In this document: one piece after another, positions 21,384 through 31,908 of the stretch
Layout: every line of letters starts with the position of its first letter
Position numbering within the stretch: the first letter of the stretch is position 1
Source: Lodderomyces elongisporus
Lineage: Eukaryota; Ascomycota; Pichiomycetes; Serinales; Debaryomycetaceae
Reading direction: 5' to 3'
DNA length: 64,000 bases
Assembly (NCBI RefSeq): GCF_030384665.1
Contig: NC_083677.1
Location: 806,001-870,000, forward strand
Program-made: the position numbers and the translations under genes
Notes under the pieces: model-generated
What the model saw: the letters and a program-made list of their open reading frames with translations, nothing else
What the model was told of the DNA's origin: nothing
Databases searched by the model: none

Positions 21384-21393
21384 ATCACGTGAT
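21384..21393. promoter_or_regulatory. CACGTG palindrome upstream of ZAP1
   Basis: ATCACGTGAT is a perfect 10-bp palindrome containing the CACGTG core bound by Cbf1 and other bHLH factors. It lies 479 bases upstream of the ZAP1 ATG. Function is inferred from the motif only. Confidence 0.4.
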
Positions 21394-22479
21394 TTATACT
21401 TGTGAGATATCAATGTATTAAAGTATATATTTATATACATATATTTATATATATATATGTTTACAGCAAGGTTTAATGAACCAAACAAACCGATGATATT
21501 CTACAATGATTGAAATCTAACATTAACTATTCTAACTAAGTTATGTTACTCCAGCGTTTTTGTTTACAAAAGTAAAAAAGAGAAAGAATGAGAATGAGAG
21601 AACTAAAATAAAAAGTTAGTCTTTACTATCAATCTACAATGCAAGGTACCATTTCAGAGTTGTGAGCCAGTCAACTTCCCAGATATATCTTTTTCTCTTT
21701 TTTTTTTCTTTGTTTAATGATATCCCCTGGTATCAATCAGTTGTCTTTCTGGGGAATAAGGATAAAAATACATTTAAATTTTTCAACATTCCAGCTTCTT
21801 GCATTACTGTTCTTTTATTATATTATTTTTTTTTTGATTTTGCTTCTCTCTAAACTCTTATGGTTCTTCTTAATTGTGATTTGCATTTGTGTTTTTGCAA
21901 ATTTATGGCAAAAGAGTGCATAAGGAATGTGTAGAGATACTGAAATAATTTCAATGCCATGATGTTGCAATCTCAAACGTCATGTCCACGCGCAAGTTTT
22001 AAACAACAATTGCGAATATCAAGTAAATACAAAATACAAAATACAAAATACAAAATACAACGCGTTATATTTTGCCATTCTTTAATGCAAATGTAGTTTT
22101 AAAAGAGAATCTTAAAAGAGAATCTTAAAAATCGATAACAAATCAAAGCCGCGCATAGGATGTTTCGGCAAAGTCGAGCCCTAAAGTAATACAATATCTC
22201 CTGACTTGAGCGGATTCGTCGGCCTCACGAGTCAAACAAAGGTGCGCCGCAATGCAAAACTTGTAGGAAGGAATGTTTGGGATTGAACGGAGTTGATTTG
22301 TCTCTCATATTCAAATCTTTTTTTAGTATTTTATTTTGATTTCTGGTCTATGTGCAAAAGCTTTTGAAACATATGATACATTCTGATCCTTCTTAACTTT
22401 GTTATAAAAGCAAAATGAAAAAAAAATATATAATAAAAATAAAGGAAAATGAAAGTTGAGCAGGAAGTACCATGGAAGT

Positions 22480-22480
<1 letters not shown>

Positions 22481-22519
<39 letters not shown>
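22481..22519. repeat. (GAT)13 microsatellite
   Basis: Thirteen uninterrupted gat units lie in non-coding DNA between ZAP1 and the gene at 24904. Confidence 0.95.
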
Positions 22520-24903
22520 AAGTTTCTGAGATTGATGTGCTAAATTTCAGGATAATAAAAATTGGAAATAGATATGGCTATGGCTATGGCTAATGGCTAT
22601 GGAACTCAGCGGCTAGTTCTTTATATTCTGCGCTTTTGTTTTTTCTTCCGCTCAAGCCTTTAAAAAAAAATTAATTGAATTAAAATAGTAAACATAAACA
22701 TATAACTCTCGTACTGGCACCGCTCGCCGTTCCCACGCCAAAGTTTCGAAAAATTCCACAATAAGAAAACACAACAACATTGGCAAAACATTGGTGAACC
22801 ACAAAATATTGGTAAAAAATTGGTATACAACAGTAGCAATCAATAATGGTGATATCTCCCTCCATCACTTCCGTAGTAACATACTATATTTAACAAGGAG
22901 AAGAAAAAAAAAGAACTAAAAATAATACAAGACGGTAGCAAAGGCAAAAAGTGGTAATTTCCAAGTCACAACAACATGTCATGTCATTTTATGGTACACC
23001 ACGTACTGGATAGAGCACGGAGAATGTCGATCTTATTTTACTCACCTCAAGAAAAACAACACGAAAAAGAAAAAGGAAGCAGTTGTTGAACGACAACGTT
23101 TAATCAAAGGAAAGTGTGGCCGGGTGTAGAGTAAGAGGTGTACATCTACAGACATTAGAGAAGTTTAAATTAATCAATTCCTTGTTGTTACCAATCTTAC
23201 CGTTTACAAGATAATGAAAGAAATAGAGATTAAGAAAAAGAGAAATAAATGAAATAAATGAATTCAAACAAAAAAAACCTAACATTAGATGAAACTGCCC
23301 AACCTTTCTAAGTTATAGGTTACGATATGTAGTTGGTGGTGTTTGTTACAATTTTTAGCCCCTTCTCCGCACCCTACCCATTTGCTGAAAGTTTTTTGGT
23401 GCATGTAGGGTCTCTCTAGATGTCTAATACCAACTTTACTTGAGTCAAATATACTATCTGGAGGTATGGAAAGCAACTAGAATGTGCTTGGGTTTGTATA
23501 TTTTTATCTGTATTTGTGTCTGTATTTCTTTCTATTGGTGTAAATGTATGTGCACGGGATACCAGCACAGAATGAGTCTCTTGCTTTGGCATTCCATATT
23601 GGGCTCCTAACCATACATAGTATTTAATCCTTACTTCGACAAATAAAAGAACAAGAAAGGGAAAGAAACAAAACCAACTATTGTAAGTTGAAATTACTTC
23701 TTTTCTTCCTTTCTAGGTAGTCACGTTAGCAAAAAAAGAGATGTTGTTGTTGTTGTGTTTTGTTCTTTTGGGTGTTAGATATTTTTAGAAGAAAAACAAA
23801 AAGAAACAACAACATTGTATCAATTTTTGTTGTTCTTTACTATTTTTAATTTTTTCCATATATTTCTGATTCACAATGTTTAGCCTATTGTAATCTTGAA
23901 TTACATGTTGATCAATTAAAAATAGTTTGAATCTATGATTAAACTGTGCCGTAATTACATAACATGTATTTATGAAACAAGATTTGAGATCCAAGAATGG
24001 AGGCACCTGGTGGCAGATTGCTTGTAATTGTTCTCAGTTATTGTTCTCAATGTTGGTTGATGTTTGGCTTGGGAAGCACCCCCCCTCTCTCTTTCTCCCT
24101 CTTTATCTCTCTTTCTCCCTCTATTTTTCCTTTTCCTTTATTGAAGAAAAAAATCACCCAAAATGCAGTCGGTGTTGAATTTCCTGTGTTTTTATTTGAT
24201 CCCAAAATCCACATTGTTGCGGCTTATTCCGCTCATCTCCATCGTTCCCTCACTACAGAAATTTACATGATCCAATAACATCAACATTTCCGGTAATTAA
24301 TTAACTCATTGTAATCAGTATACTATCCAATTGTTATCGCCCATCCCCCTCCCCTCTTCCCACCTCACCTTATCACGCTTACTATTACACCAGCTATTGT
24401 TATTGCTCTTGCTCTTCTCCTTATTATTGTTTTTATTTAGGTTCTAGATTGTCGAACATTAGACAAGCTGCTCCTAAATAGAATAGTCATCAACCCAACT
24501 TTTTTTTTTGTTTTTTGCTTGGAAAGAGAGTCTGTTTTGTTGCCAATCTTCTTCCCTAATCCGGTACTTCCACCATCCTCATTATAAAAGAACAAAAGAT
24601 AATCAACGCACTCACCCACTCATTCACTAACACACACACACACACACATACATACATACAAATATATATACATATATATACGAAAGAAGATCTAGTATTA
24701 CTTGGTTCTTTCATTTGTTTTCCACAACCTCAGGACAATACTCGAGTACCCCTAATTCTTTCAGCTTAAAAACAATTTAATCGGTATTCGTTTGGTTAGA
24801 TATATGAGAACCCTTTCTTCTTACCAGATTATATTTTGATTCAAGACTTATACTTCCCCTTCCTACACACACACACATACACATACACCTATTCATAAGA
24901 AAG

Positions 24904-26340
24904 ATGCTTTTCAAACGAAACAAACAAGCAGGTGTTTTCACATCAAATATCAATAGCAATAGTACCACAAGTGGAGGTGAAAGAACCATTAAACGCGTCC
25001 ATAGTGCCAGAAACTTATTCAAAAAACTCACTATCTCAACACCTGTATCTTTAGCTGAACAACGAAACGAACGTAATGATCATCTTGTCTACCACCACAA
25101 CCAAAACCATTATCTCCCTCATACCCCTGATACAGGATCATTCAATCAACACAGCCGCAACAACAGCAACAATAACAGCAGTAGCAATAATAATAATAAT
25201 AATAATTACAACAACAACCAATATACAGATGTAAGAACTGCAGGCACTAACATCTTTTCAACCCCATCCCAGCCTAGTTTACCACTCACTGATAATTCTT
25301 CAATAATTCCACCACTGGAACCAATACCAGATATCAATGATTTCGAAAACGACTCGATATTTGCATTGTACACACCTCGAAAACCCGTCATTGCCAACAA
25401 CCAACTACCACGTATGGACTCACAATGTGCCAGCCTTCTCGACCAATTGGACGGACCACCACTTACATCTACTTCTTCGCATGTATCTCACATTTCCAAA
25501 GTCTCATGCAACTCCCACAACTTCCACAACTTCCACAACTCCCACAACTCCGACCACTATGCTGGCCTGGCAACTCTGAACCAACCTATAACCATGTGTG
25601 AGGGTGAAATAAGTACTTCAACATCCTTGGAACACACGCCAACAAAAGATACCGACGCAATCTCAATCACTGATGCTAATATCCAAATATACAAAAGAGC
25701 ACATGTAAAATCAAAGAGCAATAGTCTTCATTTAATCGAAGGTGCTTTCAAAGTAAATGCAAATGGATCACCGGTACGGCTAGTGAAGAAATCAACAACA
25801 ACCCACATTACATCCATACCTAACCTGAAAAGTGAAAAACTCAAAGAGGTAAGGAAAGATACAACTGAAAACAAAATTGTAATCACACCTGTTGATGCAG
25901 AACCTGTGGAAAGTTTAGATGCTAATCTCGAGTCGATATACCAATTTGAGATGATGCTACTCAAAGACAAACACCACTACGAGCTTAAACAACAACAACG
26001 AGAAATACGCAATCTCCGCAAGAAATTACAACAACAAACGTTGCTCTGTCACGATCTCACAAATAGACTTGCTTCTTACGAACTGGTCAATCCATCACCA
26101 TCATATTCTTACCCATATCCATCTTCTTCTTCTGTTTCACCACTCCCACCTCCACCTCCACCGCCAGCACAACAACAACAACAATTATCGAGGACAGCTC
26201 CACCATCGTTGGTAGTGGTGCTGCTGCTGCAATTATTGCCTCCTTTTAAGTTGGAGAAGCCCAAATCTGGCTATGCTTCATCTATTTCATCACAAGATTC
26301 GTTAATGAGCTTCAATGGCACAGGTCTTAAAGCTACTTAA
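24904..26340 (+). CDS. Unrecognised low-complexity protein with a C-terminal coiled coil
   Basis: I do not recognise this 478-aa protein. The N-terminus is basic (MLFKRNKQAG, then 'RTIKRVHSARNLFKKL'). An Asn/Ser run (residues about 75-105) and a His/Asn/Phe repeat encoded by a cacaacttc-type repeat (25508-25560) follow. The one ordered-looking part is a charged helix at about residues 342-394 ('YQFEMMLLKDKHHYELKQQQREIRNLRKKLQQQ'-like, heptad-compatible). The tail is Pro/Gln-rich. Residues 440-442 are three CTG codons that give an odd LLL with the standard code but SSS under CUG-Ser decoding, fitting the Ser-rich tail (SGYASSISSQDSLMSF). It could be a cytoskeletal or polarity scaffold, but that is a guess from composition only. 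The ATG at 24904 is the first in frame. Confidence 0.75.
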   Translation: MLFKRNKQAGVFTSNINSNSTTSGGERTIKRVHSARNLFKKLTISTPVSLAEQRNERNDHLVYHHNQNHYLPHTPDTGSFNQHSRNNSNNNSSSNNNNNNNYNNNQYTDVRTAGTNIFSTPSQPSLPLTDNSSIIPPLEPIPDINDFENDSIFALYTPRKPVIANNQLPRMDSQCASLLDQLDGPPLTSTSSHVSHISKVSCNSHNFHNFHNSHNSDHYAGLATLNQPITMCEGEISTSTSLEHTPTKDTDAISITDANIQIYKRAHVKSKSNSLHLIEGAFKVNANGSPVRLVKKSTTTHITSIPNLKSEKLKEVRKDTTENKIVITPVDAEPVESLDANLESIYQFEMMLLKDKHHYELKQQQREIRNLRKKLQQQTLLCHDLTNRLASYELVNPSPSYSYPYPSSSSVSPLPPPPPPPAQQQQQLSRTAPPSLVVVLLLQLLPPFKLEKPKSGYASSISSQDSLMSFNGTGLKAT

Positions 26341-26496
26341 TATACGTATACCCGTCCTTCAATTCAGTTTACTATTAATTAATACTTTATTATTTTTTTT
26401 TTATATATTTATAATTCACATTTTAATTTTTCACTTAATAATTCAAATTGTTTTATTATTTATCAACTATACATTCTTTTTGAAAAAAAAAAACAA

Positions 26497-29091
26497 TTAG
26501 AGCTCTTTAATTTCATTTTCATCGGCAACAAGCCCCATAACGACTAAAAACATGTTCAAATTGTTCAACAAGTTTTGCTTCTTGTAAAGATTTGCCATAT
26601 CACGAGGATCGATCTCTCTTGCTCTCTTCATCACTCCAAAGATTTCATCTCTCAATTCATCAACTATAATCCGCTGGTGACTCAATTTACCTCCAACCGA
26701 TAACGTGGCAAGGAATTGCCAAATATAATTCTCTCTAGAAGATCCATCATCAACTTCGATTGGATTAGGTGGGAAAATAGCAGCAATTCTAGATTCCAAT
26801 GCTGTGAATAACTCGTCATAACATGAGGACCATTCCGCCAAGTCCGTAGCTGAAATTTGCGCTTCTCCGATAATCAACTCTGCTCGAGATAATAATGTAG
26901 TCAAGATGGTTAAACCAATCTTTGTTGTAGAAACAAACGCAACATTATTATGCTCAATCAAAATCACAATAAGGCCAATGATTTCACTAAACTTGAACTC
27001 CAAAACAGCATTCATCAACACTTTAGAAAATGTTAACGAATAAGCATCAACAAGCTTGAGTACTTTCTCAGGAACTTTCTTATCTGGATAAGTAGTGTAT
27101 GATCCATTTTTGATCACAGACAAGTTTTCCAAATTAGACATAATCAACGCTGCAATGGTCAAGATTTGTTCTCTGTTGAGGAATTTAAAGAGTCTCATCA
27201 AGATCTTCAACATCTTGTTGTAGTTCAAACATTGAACGAATGGATTGACTTCGCTTTCTGGATCACCAGAAGAAGAAGTTTGCTCCAAAACTTTCATTGC
27301 TTCCCAAAGTTTGGAAGTATCGATATCAACCAGTGTTCTTGATTCACTTTCGACATTCATCAATTCAGAAATAATATTTTCAAGGATACCAAGAATATCT
27401 TTTCTACCGTATTTCCTTACGTCTTCGTCACCAGCACCAATGCCGCTGCCGCTGCCATTGTTGTTGTTCTTGTTGTTGTTGTTGCTGCTGCTGCTGTTAG
27501 CATCATCACCTTTGTTTCCCGACTTGTTCTCCTTCTCTCTTTCGGCCGCTTTACTAATAATTTCCAACTGTTGTCTGGGCTTTTTACCGCTAGCAAACGA
27601 AATCTTACCCAACGCACCCTCTTTAGATAATTGGTTGGGTTTGGGTCTATCTTTGGCAACTGCAACCGCTTTTTGCACCTGTTGCTGCATTCTTTGCAAC
27701 GCAACATCGGCTCTCTTGTAGCGACCACCCAATCTATGGCCACTGTGATCCAAGTATGCTTGAGCAATCGAATTGTTTTGCTGAGCGGGTGCCTGAAGCT
27801 GGGTACCATTGGCAGACTTAGGGTGGATAACTTTGTACACTTGAGCGTAAAAGTCTTCATTATATGGATCTTCAGTAACAATCTGAGACAATTGGAATCT
27901 AGTGACAAAATCTTTATCCTTTGGATTCATTATACCAGAGTATCTCATGATTCTCGATACCTTCTCTTGCCTCTTAAGAGCTTTATCTCTTTCCTCGGGA
28001 GAGAGATCTTGAAGGCGTTGATGGTGGTGACGAGGAGATTGTTGATGTGCATCGAATTGCTGATTCTCTTGCCCCCTCAAAAAATTTTGATGTTGTTGCT
28101 GTTGTTGTTGTTGTTGATGTTGCTGTTGCTGATAATGAGGTTGCTGAGCTTGTGGCTGATGCTGTGCAAGTTGCTGTTGCTGAGTGGCCTCTTTCGAACC
28201 AAGAACAGGAAATTGAGACAAGTCTACTTTTTGAGGCTTGGTTCGAGCTTGTTGAGAAGCATTTTGTTCATTGGCTTTGATAGCATTTCGTGGCTGTTGA
28301 TTCTCTTGCTGTATGGATACAAGTGGCTGTTGCTGCTGTTGCTGCTGTTGCTGAACTTGTTGCGGTGGAGGAGGAACAGGTTGAGAATGCGGAAGAGGCT
28401 GAGATGATGGTATAGGTGGCTGCATTGGTGGCATAGGTTGAGGAGGCATACCAGGCATACCAAATTGGTTAGGTGGAATGAATCCTCCCATCATATATCC
28501 ATTGAAATGCTGTGGTGGAATATGGGGAGGCGGAGGCATCATCCCTGGAACACCATAGCCTTGTGGTGGAAACAGACCAGGTTGTTGATGAGCAAAATTT
28601 GGCATTTGACTTTGATCAATTGCGGTTAATTGAGCTTCAATCTCTTCCAATGAAAGAACTTTTCGTTCTGACGATTGGCTATCTCCTTTGGCACTTGTGC
28701 TTACGCCTGCAGATTTGCTTGGAGCATTTGATTCTCCCCAAAGTTCTTGCATAAATTCGTCATCGTTAACTGGTGCACTTTGAGCAGCTTGTGCATAACT
28801 AATTGAAGTCGATTGTGGAGTAGCAGTGGCAGCAGCGGCAGCGGCAGCAGTAGAAGTATGGGAAGCATGAGGAGTAGCTTGATATCCAGCGCCGGTACCA
28901 GTGTTATTGTCGGTATGACCAAATTCAAAATCCTTTCTAATCTCGTTCGTGCTGGTTCCAAAAGTTTCTGAGTTGAATGCATCATCCTCTTCTAACTCTC
29001 CTAAGCCGTCATAGGTATTTTCAAAATCATACGCTTCATCGTTCCTCGTCCCAGCTGGAGGCTGGGTAGGATCAAATCCAAAGAATGACAT
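26497..29091 (-). CDS. PAT1: Decapping activator Pat1
   Basis: The start is placed at the ATG giving MSFFGFDPTQPP. The frame is open another 35 codons upstream, but that part is hydrophobic and unlike the family, whereas Pat1 proteins begin MSFFG. The product is 864 aa (S. cerevisiae 796). Pat1 links deadenylated mRNA and the Lsm1-7 ring to Dcp2 decapping in P-bodies. Visible parts are an acidic N-terminus with 'FENTYDGLGELEEDDAFNSETFG', a Pro/Gln-rich middle with long Gln runs, a 'DKDFVTRFQLSQIVTEDPYNEDFYAQVYKVI' conserved segment, and a helical C-terminal domain (residues about 590-864). It is followed on the same strand by the start-side spacer to ABZ1. No break is seen. Confidence 0.9.
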   Translation of the reverse strand: MSFFGFDPTQPPAGTRNDEAYDFENTYDGLGELEEDDAFNSETFGTSTNEIRKDFEFGHTDNNTGTGAGYQATPHASHTSTAAAAAAATATPQSTSISYAQAAQSAPVNDDEFMQELWGESNAPSKSAGVSTSAKGDSQSSERKVLSLEEIEAQLTAIDQSQMPNFAHQQPGLFPPQGYGVPGMMPPPPHIPPQHFNGYMMGGFIPPNQFGMPGMPPQPMPPMQPPIPSSQPLPHSQPVPPPPQQVQQQQQQQQQPLVSIQQENQQPRNAIKANEQNASQQARTKPQKVDLSQFPVLGSKEATQQQQLAQHQPQAQQPHYQQQQHQQQQQQQQHQNFLRGQENQQFDAHQQSPRHHHQRLQDLSPEERDKALKRQEKVSRIMRYSGIMNPKDKDFVTRFQLSQIVTEDPYNEDFYAQVYKVIHPKSANGTQLQAPAQQNNSIAQAYLDHSGHRLGGRYKRADVALQRMQQQVQKAVAVAKDRPKPNQLSKEGALGKISFASGKKPRQQLEIISKAAEREKENKSGNKGDDANSSSSNNNNKNNNNGSGSGIGAGDEDVRKYGRKDILGILENIISELMNVESESRTLVDIDTSKLWEAMKVLEQTSSSGDPESEVNPFVQCLNYNKMLKILMRLFKFLNREQILTIAALIMSNLENLSVIKNGSYTTYPDKKVPEKVLKLVDAYSLTFSKVLMNAVLEFKFSEIIGLIVILIEHNNVAFVSTTKIGLTILTTLLSRAELIIGEAQISATDLAEWSSCYDELFTALESRIAAIFPPNPIEVDDGSSRENYIWQFLATLSVGGKLSHQRIIVDELRDEIFGVMKRAREIDPRDMANLYKKQNLLNNLNMFLVVMGLVADENEIKEL

Positions 29092-29460
29092 GATTGTTAT
29101 AGAGTTTGAAACTTGATTTACTATATAGATTAAAACTACTAGGTTTGCTTTGTTGCCGAAATTTTCTCGACAACAGAAAATTGAAGTTTTGCGCAAAAAA
29201 GTAAAAAAAGTATAAAAAAAAAAAGTAAAAAAGTATAAAAAGTAAAAAAAAAAAAAATTAGAAGGTAAGGCCGCCGCATCTCATCTACATGCAGTACCCA
29301 TGTCGAGTCTCAAAATATTTACAAATATTAAATTTTTCAACAGCACAAATAGACTGAAGTCTCTGCCTCTTTCTTGTACCTCTATTTCTATATTTACAAT
29401 CTCTATAGTTGCATTCTTTTTTTTGTTTCTTTTTTTGGCATTTTCCTTTCCCCTCTCTCT
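29092..29460. other. PAT1-ABZ1 spacer
   Basis: These 369 bases hold A-rich runs (29195-29260) upstream of PAT1 and a C/T-rich stretch (29400-29462) at the ABZ1 end. Both genes are on the minus strand. Nothing else is seen. Confidence 0.6.
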
Positions 29461-31908
29461 CTACCTAAATGCTTGTAATGCACTTGTAAGTTTCAAGTTC
29501 ATTTCCTCCCATTCTCCTTTGCAGTCGCTCAAAACTGTTATTGCTCCACCGGCACCTATTCGCCAAATATTTGTTGATTCTGAGTTTTCAACATCATCTT
29601 TATAGCTGAATATTGACCGGATAACAACACTCCAATCAGAATCATCTGTAATTGACCAATACCCCACTATTCCACTATATATACCCCTTCTACCACCTTT
29701 TACAACATTCAGCTGCATTTCTTCGATATCTTGCAAAAGCTCTACTGACCTTCTCTTTGGCGCTCCTGTCATTGACCCAGGGGGCAACGAATACCTGAGC
29801 AAGTCAAGACCTTGAAAATGGTTTGGTGCCTCTGGTAAAACACCCCGAATCACACTAACTAGTTGATAAACAGTCTTGTACTCCTCGACCGCCATTAATT
29901 GTGTCACACTAACATCGTCTGTGAATTGGTACAAATCATGCCTAATCAAGTCCACAATCATCAAGTTTTCGCCCATTTCCTTTGGCGTTTTCAAAATTTT
30001 TGTGGCTTTAGCAATATCGACATCGGGTGTATTCTTCACAGTACCCTTGATTGGCCGCAATTCAACAACTTTCTCTGTGCCATCTTGTTTACAAGATAAA
30101 AACCTTTCTGGTGAAGATGATATCAAGCAACAGTCGTCAAAATCCATAAAGCACGAAAACGGTGAAGGATTTTTGTGAAGTGTAAGCACCTTGTAAATAT
30201 CCCATGGCTCGATGTATGAAGGTAAAACAATCTTCAGTTGAGTAGTTAAGCATAATTCGTAAGAGTCCCCAGAATGTAAATATTCCTGACATTTTTCAAA
30301 TTGAGCCTTGTAACTTTCTGAGCAAGGAAAATCAAACTTGATTAAATTGCTGTCGCATTTCTTAGCAAGGTCCTTGACGGTTAATGGCACTGAATCTATA
30401 TTTATTGGTGTTATAGATTGCAATGTTTGGCTCATATCTTTAGCCCAGTCTGAATTCTCCAAGGAAATAAGAAACCACTCTTTAGTTATATGATCGTATA
30501 CCAAAGAGTTTTCAACGTAAACCAATTTCAAATCAGGAGTTGTCGTGTTTTCACGACAAATGGGCAGAAGCTTTTTGATCATTACATGTTGCCCTTCTTC
30601 ATATGATGCTAGACCCATGTATCCTCCAAAAAAGGGAATTTCTCTTGAATGGTAATTCTTAATTTTACTTTTCAAATCATCACGCGAGATAAACTTTTCG
30701 CGTAATTTCTCTTCAAGAAAACTCCACATTCCTTCTTTTCCGTCGACTTTTATTGTTTGAACATCTTTGTTTTTGGACTTGTAAGTTGAGATTGAGACAT
30801 GGTTTATGTCATCCACAGAGTGTGTTATAACAGGGCTTTTTCCAGGAGTAGGGAATCCGATAATTGACCACTCACCGGGCGTAGAGGCGGAGTTGAGAAG
30901 AATGAAATTTGCTGCACCATCCTCTTTGTAGAAATGATCACATATATCTATGGGAGTAATCTTCTCATTAAGATTGAGTTTTATGAATTGAATATCCTGG
31001 TATCGATGGGTAAATCCATTAGAGGAGCCGTTGGAGGTGCCTTTGGGGGTGCTATTGGAGGTGCCTTTGGAGGAATCATTGGAGGTGCCATTTCTGAGCA
31101 TTGTTTGAGTACTATCACACACCCGTGTCAGAGGACACTTAAGTCGACGGTATTTAGAGTTGTATTCATTGGCAATCTTTATGAAATTCTTCACCAAGTC
31201 TTTACCTTTTTGAGAACAAATGGATTCTGGGTGGTACTGGACTCCATAAAATGGGAAATCCCTTATTTTCATAGCCATAAGAATTTTTGACGCTCCTTTT
31301 ATATCGTCCTTCCTCTTCTCCTTCTCCTTCTCCTTTTCCTTCTCCTTCTCCTTCTCCTTTTCCTTCTCCTTCTCGTCGGCGTCTCCGTTAAAATGGTTAT
31401 CATTATCTGATATATCTATTTCATTGCAATACGCGAGCGGTTCAATGTTGCTTGAAAATGGTGTTTTGACATGAAGCGAATGATATCGTACACTATCAAA
31501 ACCTTCCTTGCTCAAATACAACCCACTTTCTCCAGTTGGCTCGACTGAATAGATCTGCCCGTGTTTGACATTCCGAAGCCTAGACACTTCGTTGCCGAAT
31601 TCATAGCATAAACTTTGGAATCCTAAACAAATCCCTAAAATAGGGACAGCATGTTCGGGACCATCTTGTGTAATGCGCTTGATCAACCAACCGATAATAC
31701 CTATATCCTCCTTAATGGCTGGATGGCCTGGGCCAGGGCCTATAACAATACATTGATATTTTTCAGCCGCCTGCTTATAAAATGCCTCGTAATCCTTCGC
31801 ATCTATTGCATCATTATGTACAATATCAACATTTACACTCGTGGTACTCTTTATAAGATGTGCTAAATTATTGGTGAACGAGTCATATGAATCAATTAAT
31901 AAGATCAT
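29461..31908 (-). CDS. ABZ1: Aminodeoxychorismate (para-aminobenzoate) synthase
   Basis: This 815-aa bifunctional enzyme makes 4-amino-4-deoxychorismate from chorismate and glutamine, the first committed step to p-aminobenzoate and folate. The N-terminal class I glutamine amidotransferase (about 1-255) has the oxyanion GPGPGHP, nucleophile Cys94 in GICLGFQSL, and the His226/Glu228 pair in QYHPES. The C-terminal chorismate-binding domain shows 'DLIRHDL', 'SLPPGSMTGAPKRRS' and 'RRGIYSGIVGYW'. Fungal-type fusion of both halves gives a length near S. cerevisiae Abz1 (787). Two low-complexity insertions are present: a Lys/Glu run inside the amidotransferase (31311-31375) and a Gly-Thr-Ser repeat in the linker (about 31018-31095). 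TrpE/Trp3-type enzymes are excluded by the fused arrangement. Confidence 0.94.
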   Translation of the reverse strand: MILLIDSYDSFTNNLAHLIKSTTSVNVDIVHNDAIDAKDYEAFYKQAAEKYQCIVIGPGPGHPAIKEDIGIIGWLIKRITQDGPEHAVPILGICLGFQSLCYEFGNEVSRLRNVKHGQIYSVEPTGESGLYLSKEGFDSVRYHSLHVKTPFSSNIEPLAYCNEIDISDNDNHFNGDADEKEKEKEKEKEKEKEKEKEKRKDDIKGASKILMAMKIRDFPFYGVQYHPESICSQKGKDLVKNFIKIANEYNSKYRRLKCPLTRVCDSTQTMLRNGTSNDSSKGTSNSTPKGTSNGSSNGFTHRYQDIQFIKLNLNEKITPIDICDHFYKEDGAANFILLNSASTPGEWSIIGFPTPGKSPVITHSVDDINHVSISTYKSKNKDVQTIKVDGKEGMWSFLEEKLREKFISRDDLKSKIKNYHSREIPFFGGYMGLASYEEGQHVMIKKLLPICRENTTTPDLKLVYVENSLVYDHITKEWFLISLENSDWAKDMSQTLQSITPINIDSVPLTVKDLAKKCDSNLIKFDFPCSESYKAQFEKCQEYLHSGDSYELCLTTQLKIVLPSYIEPWDIYKVLTLHKNPSPFSCFMDFDDCCLISSSPERFLSCKQDGTEKVVELRPIKGTVKNTPDVDIAKATKILKTPKEMGENLMIVDLIRHDLYQFTDDVSVTQLMAVEEYKTVYQLVSVIRGVLPEAPNHFQGLDLLRYSLPPGSMTGAPKRRSVELLQDIEEMQLNVVKGGRRGIYSGIVGYWSITDDSDWSVVIRSIFSYKDDVENSESTNIWRIGAGGAITVLSDCKGEWEEMNLKLTSALQAFR

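Larger units (their letters stand above)
20906..24903. other. 4-kb gene-free divergent spacer, ZAP1 / unknown gene
   Basis: No ORF longer than about 130 codons is seen, and none has a recognisable domain. Contents include a perfect 10-bp palindrome ATCACGTGAT (21384-21393), an aaatac repeat (22024-22060), a (GAT)13 run (22481-22519), a locally GC-richer patch (22145-22255), CA-rich repeats before the right-hand gene (24632-24660, 24862-24890) and many A/T homopolymers. Long upstream regions are usual for transcription-factor genes in Candida-type yeasts. No tRNA or ZRE was found. Confidence 0.6.

Noticed and set aside
20906..21500. ZRE for ZAP1 autoregulation
   Set aside because: Only half-sites (gcaaggt) are present; no 11-mer comes close to ACCTTNAAGGT.
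26341..26496. Possible small gene between 24904-26340 and PAT1
   Set aside because: Only a Phe/Ile-rich low-complexity frame exists in this short convergent spacer.
27631..28407. Plus-strand 258-codon ORF rich in Leu
   Set aside because: It lies wholly inside PAT1 on the other strand and owes its openness to the CAG/CAA (Gln) runs, whose antisense is Leu.
29092..29196. 35-codon N-terminal extension of PAT1
   Set aside because: It is hydrophobic, unlike Pat1 proteins, which start MSFFG; the ATG at 29091 fits the family exactly.
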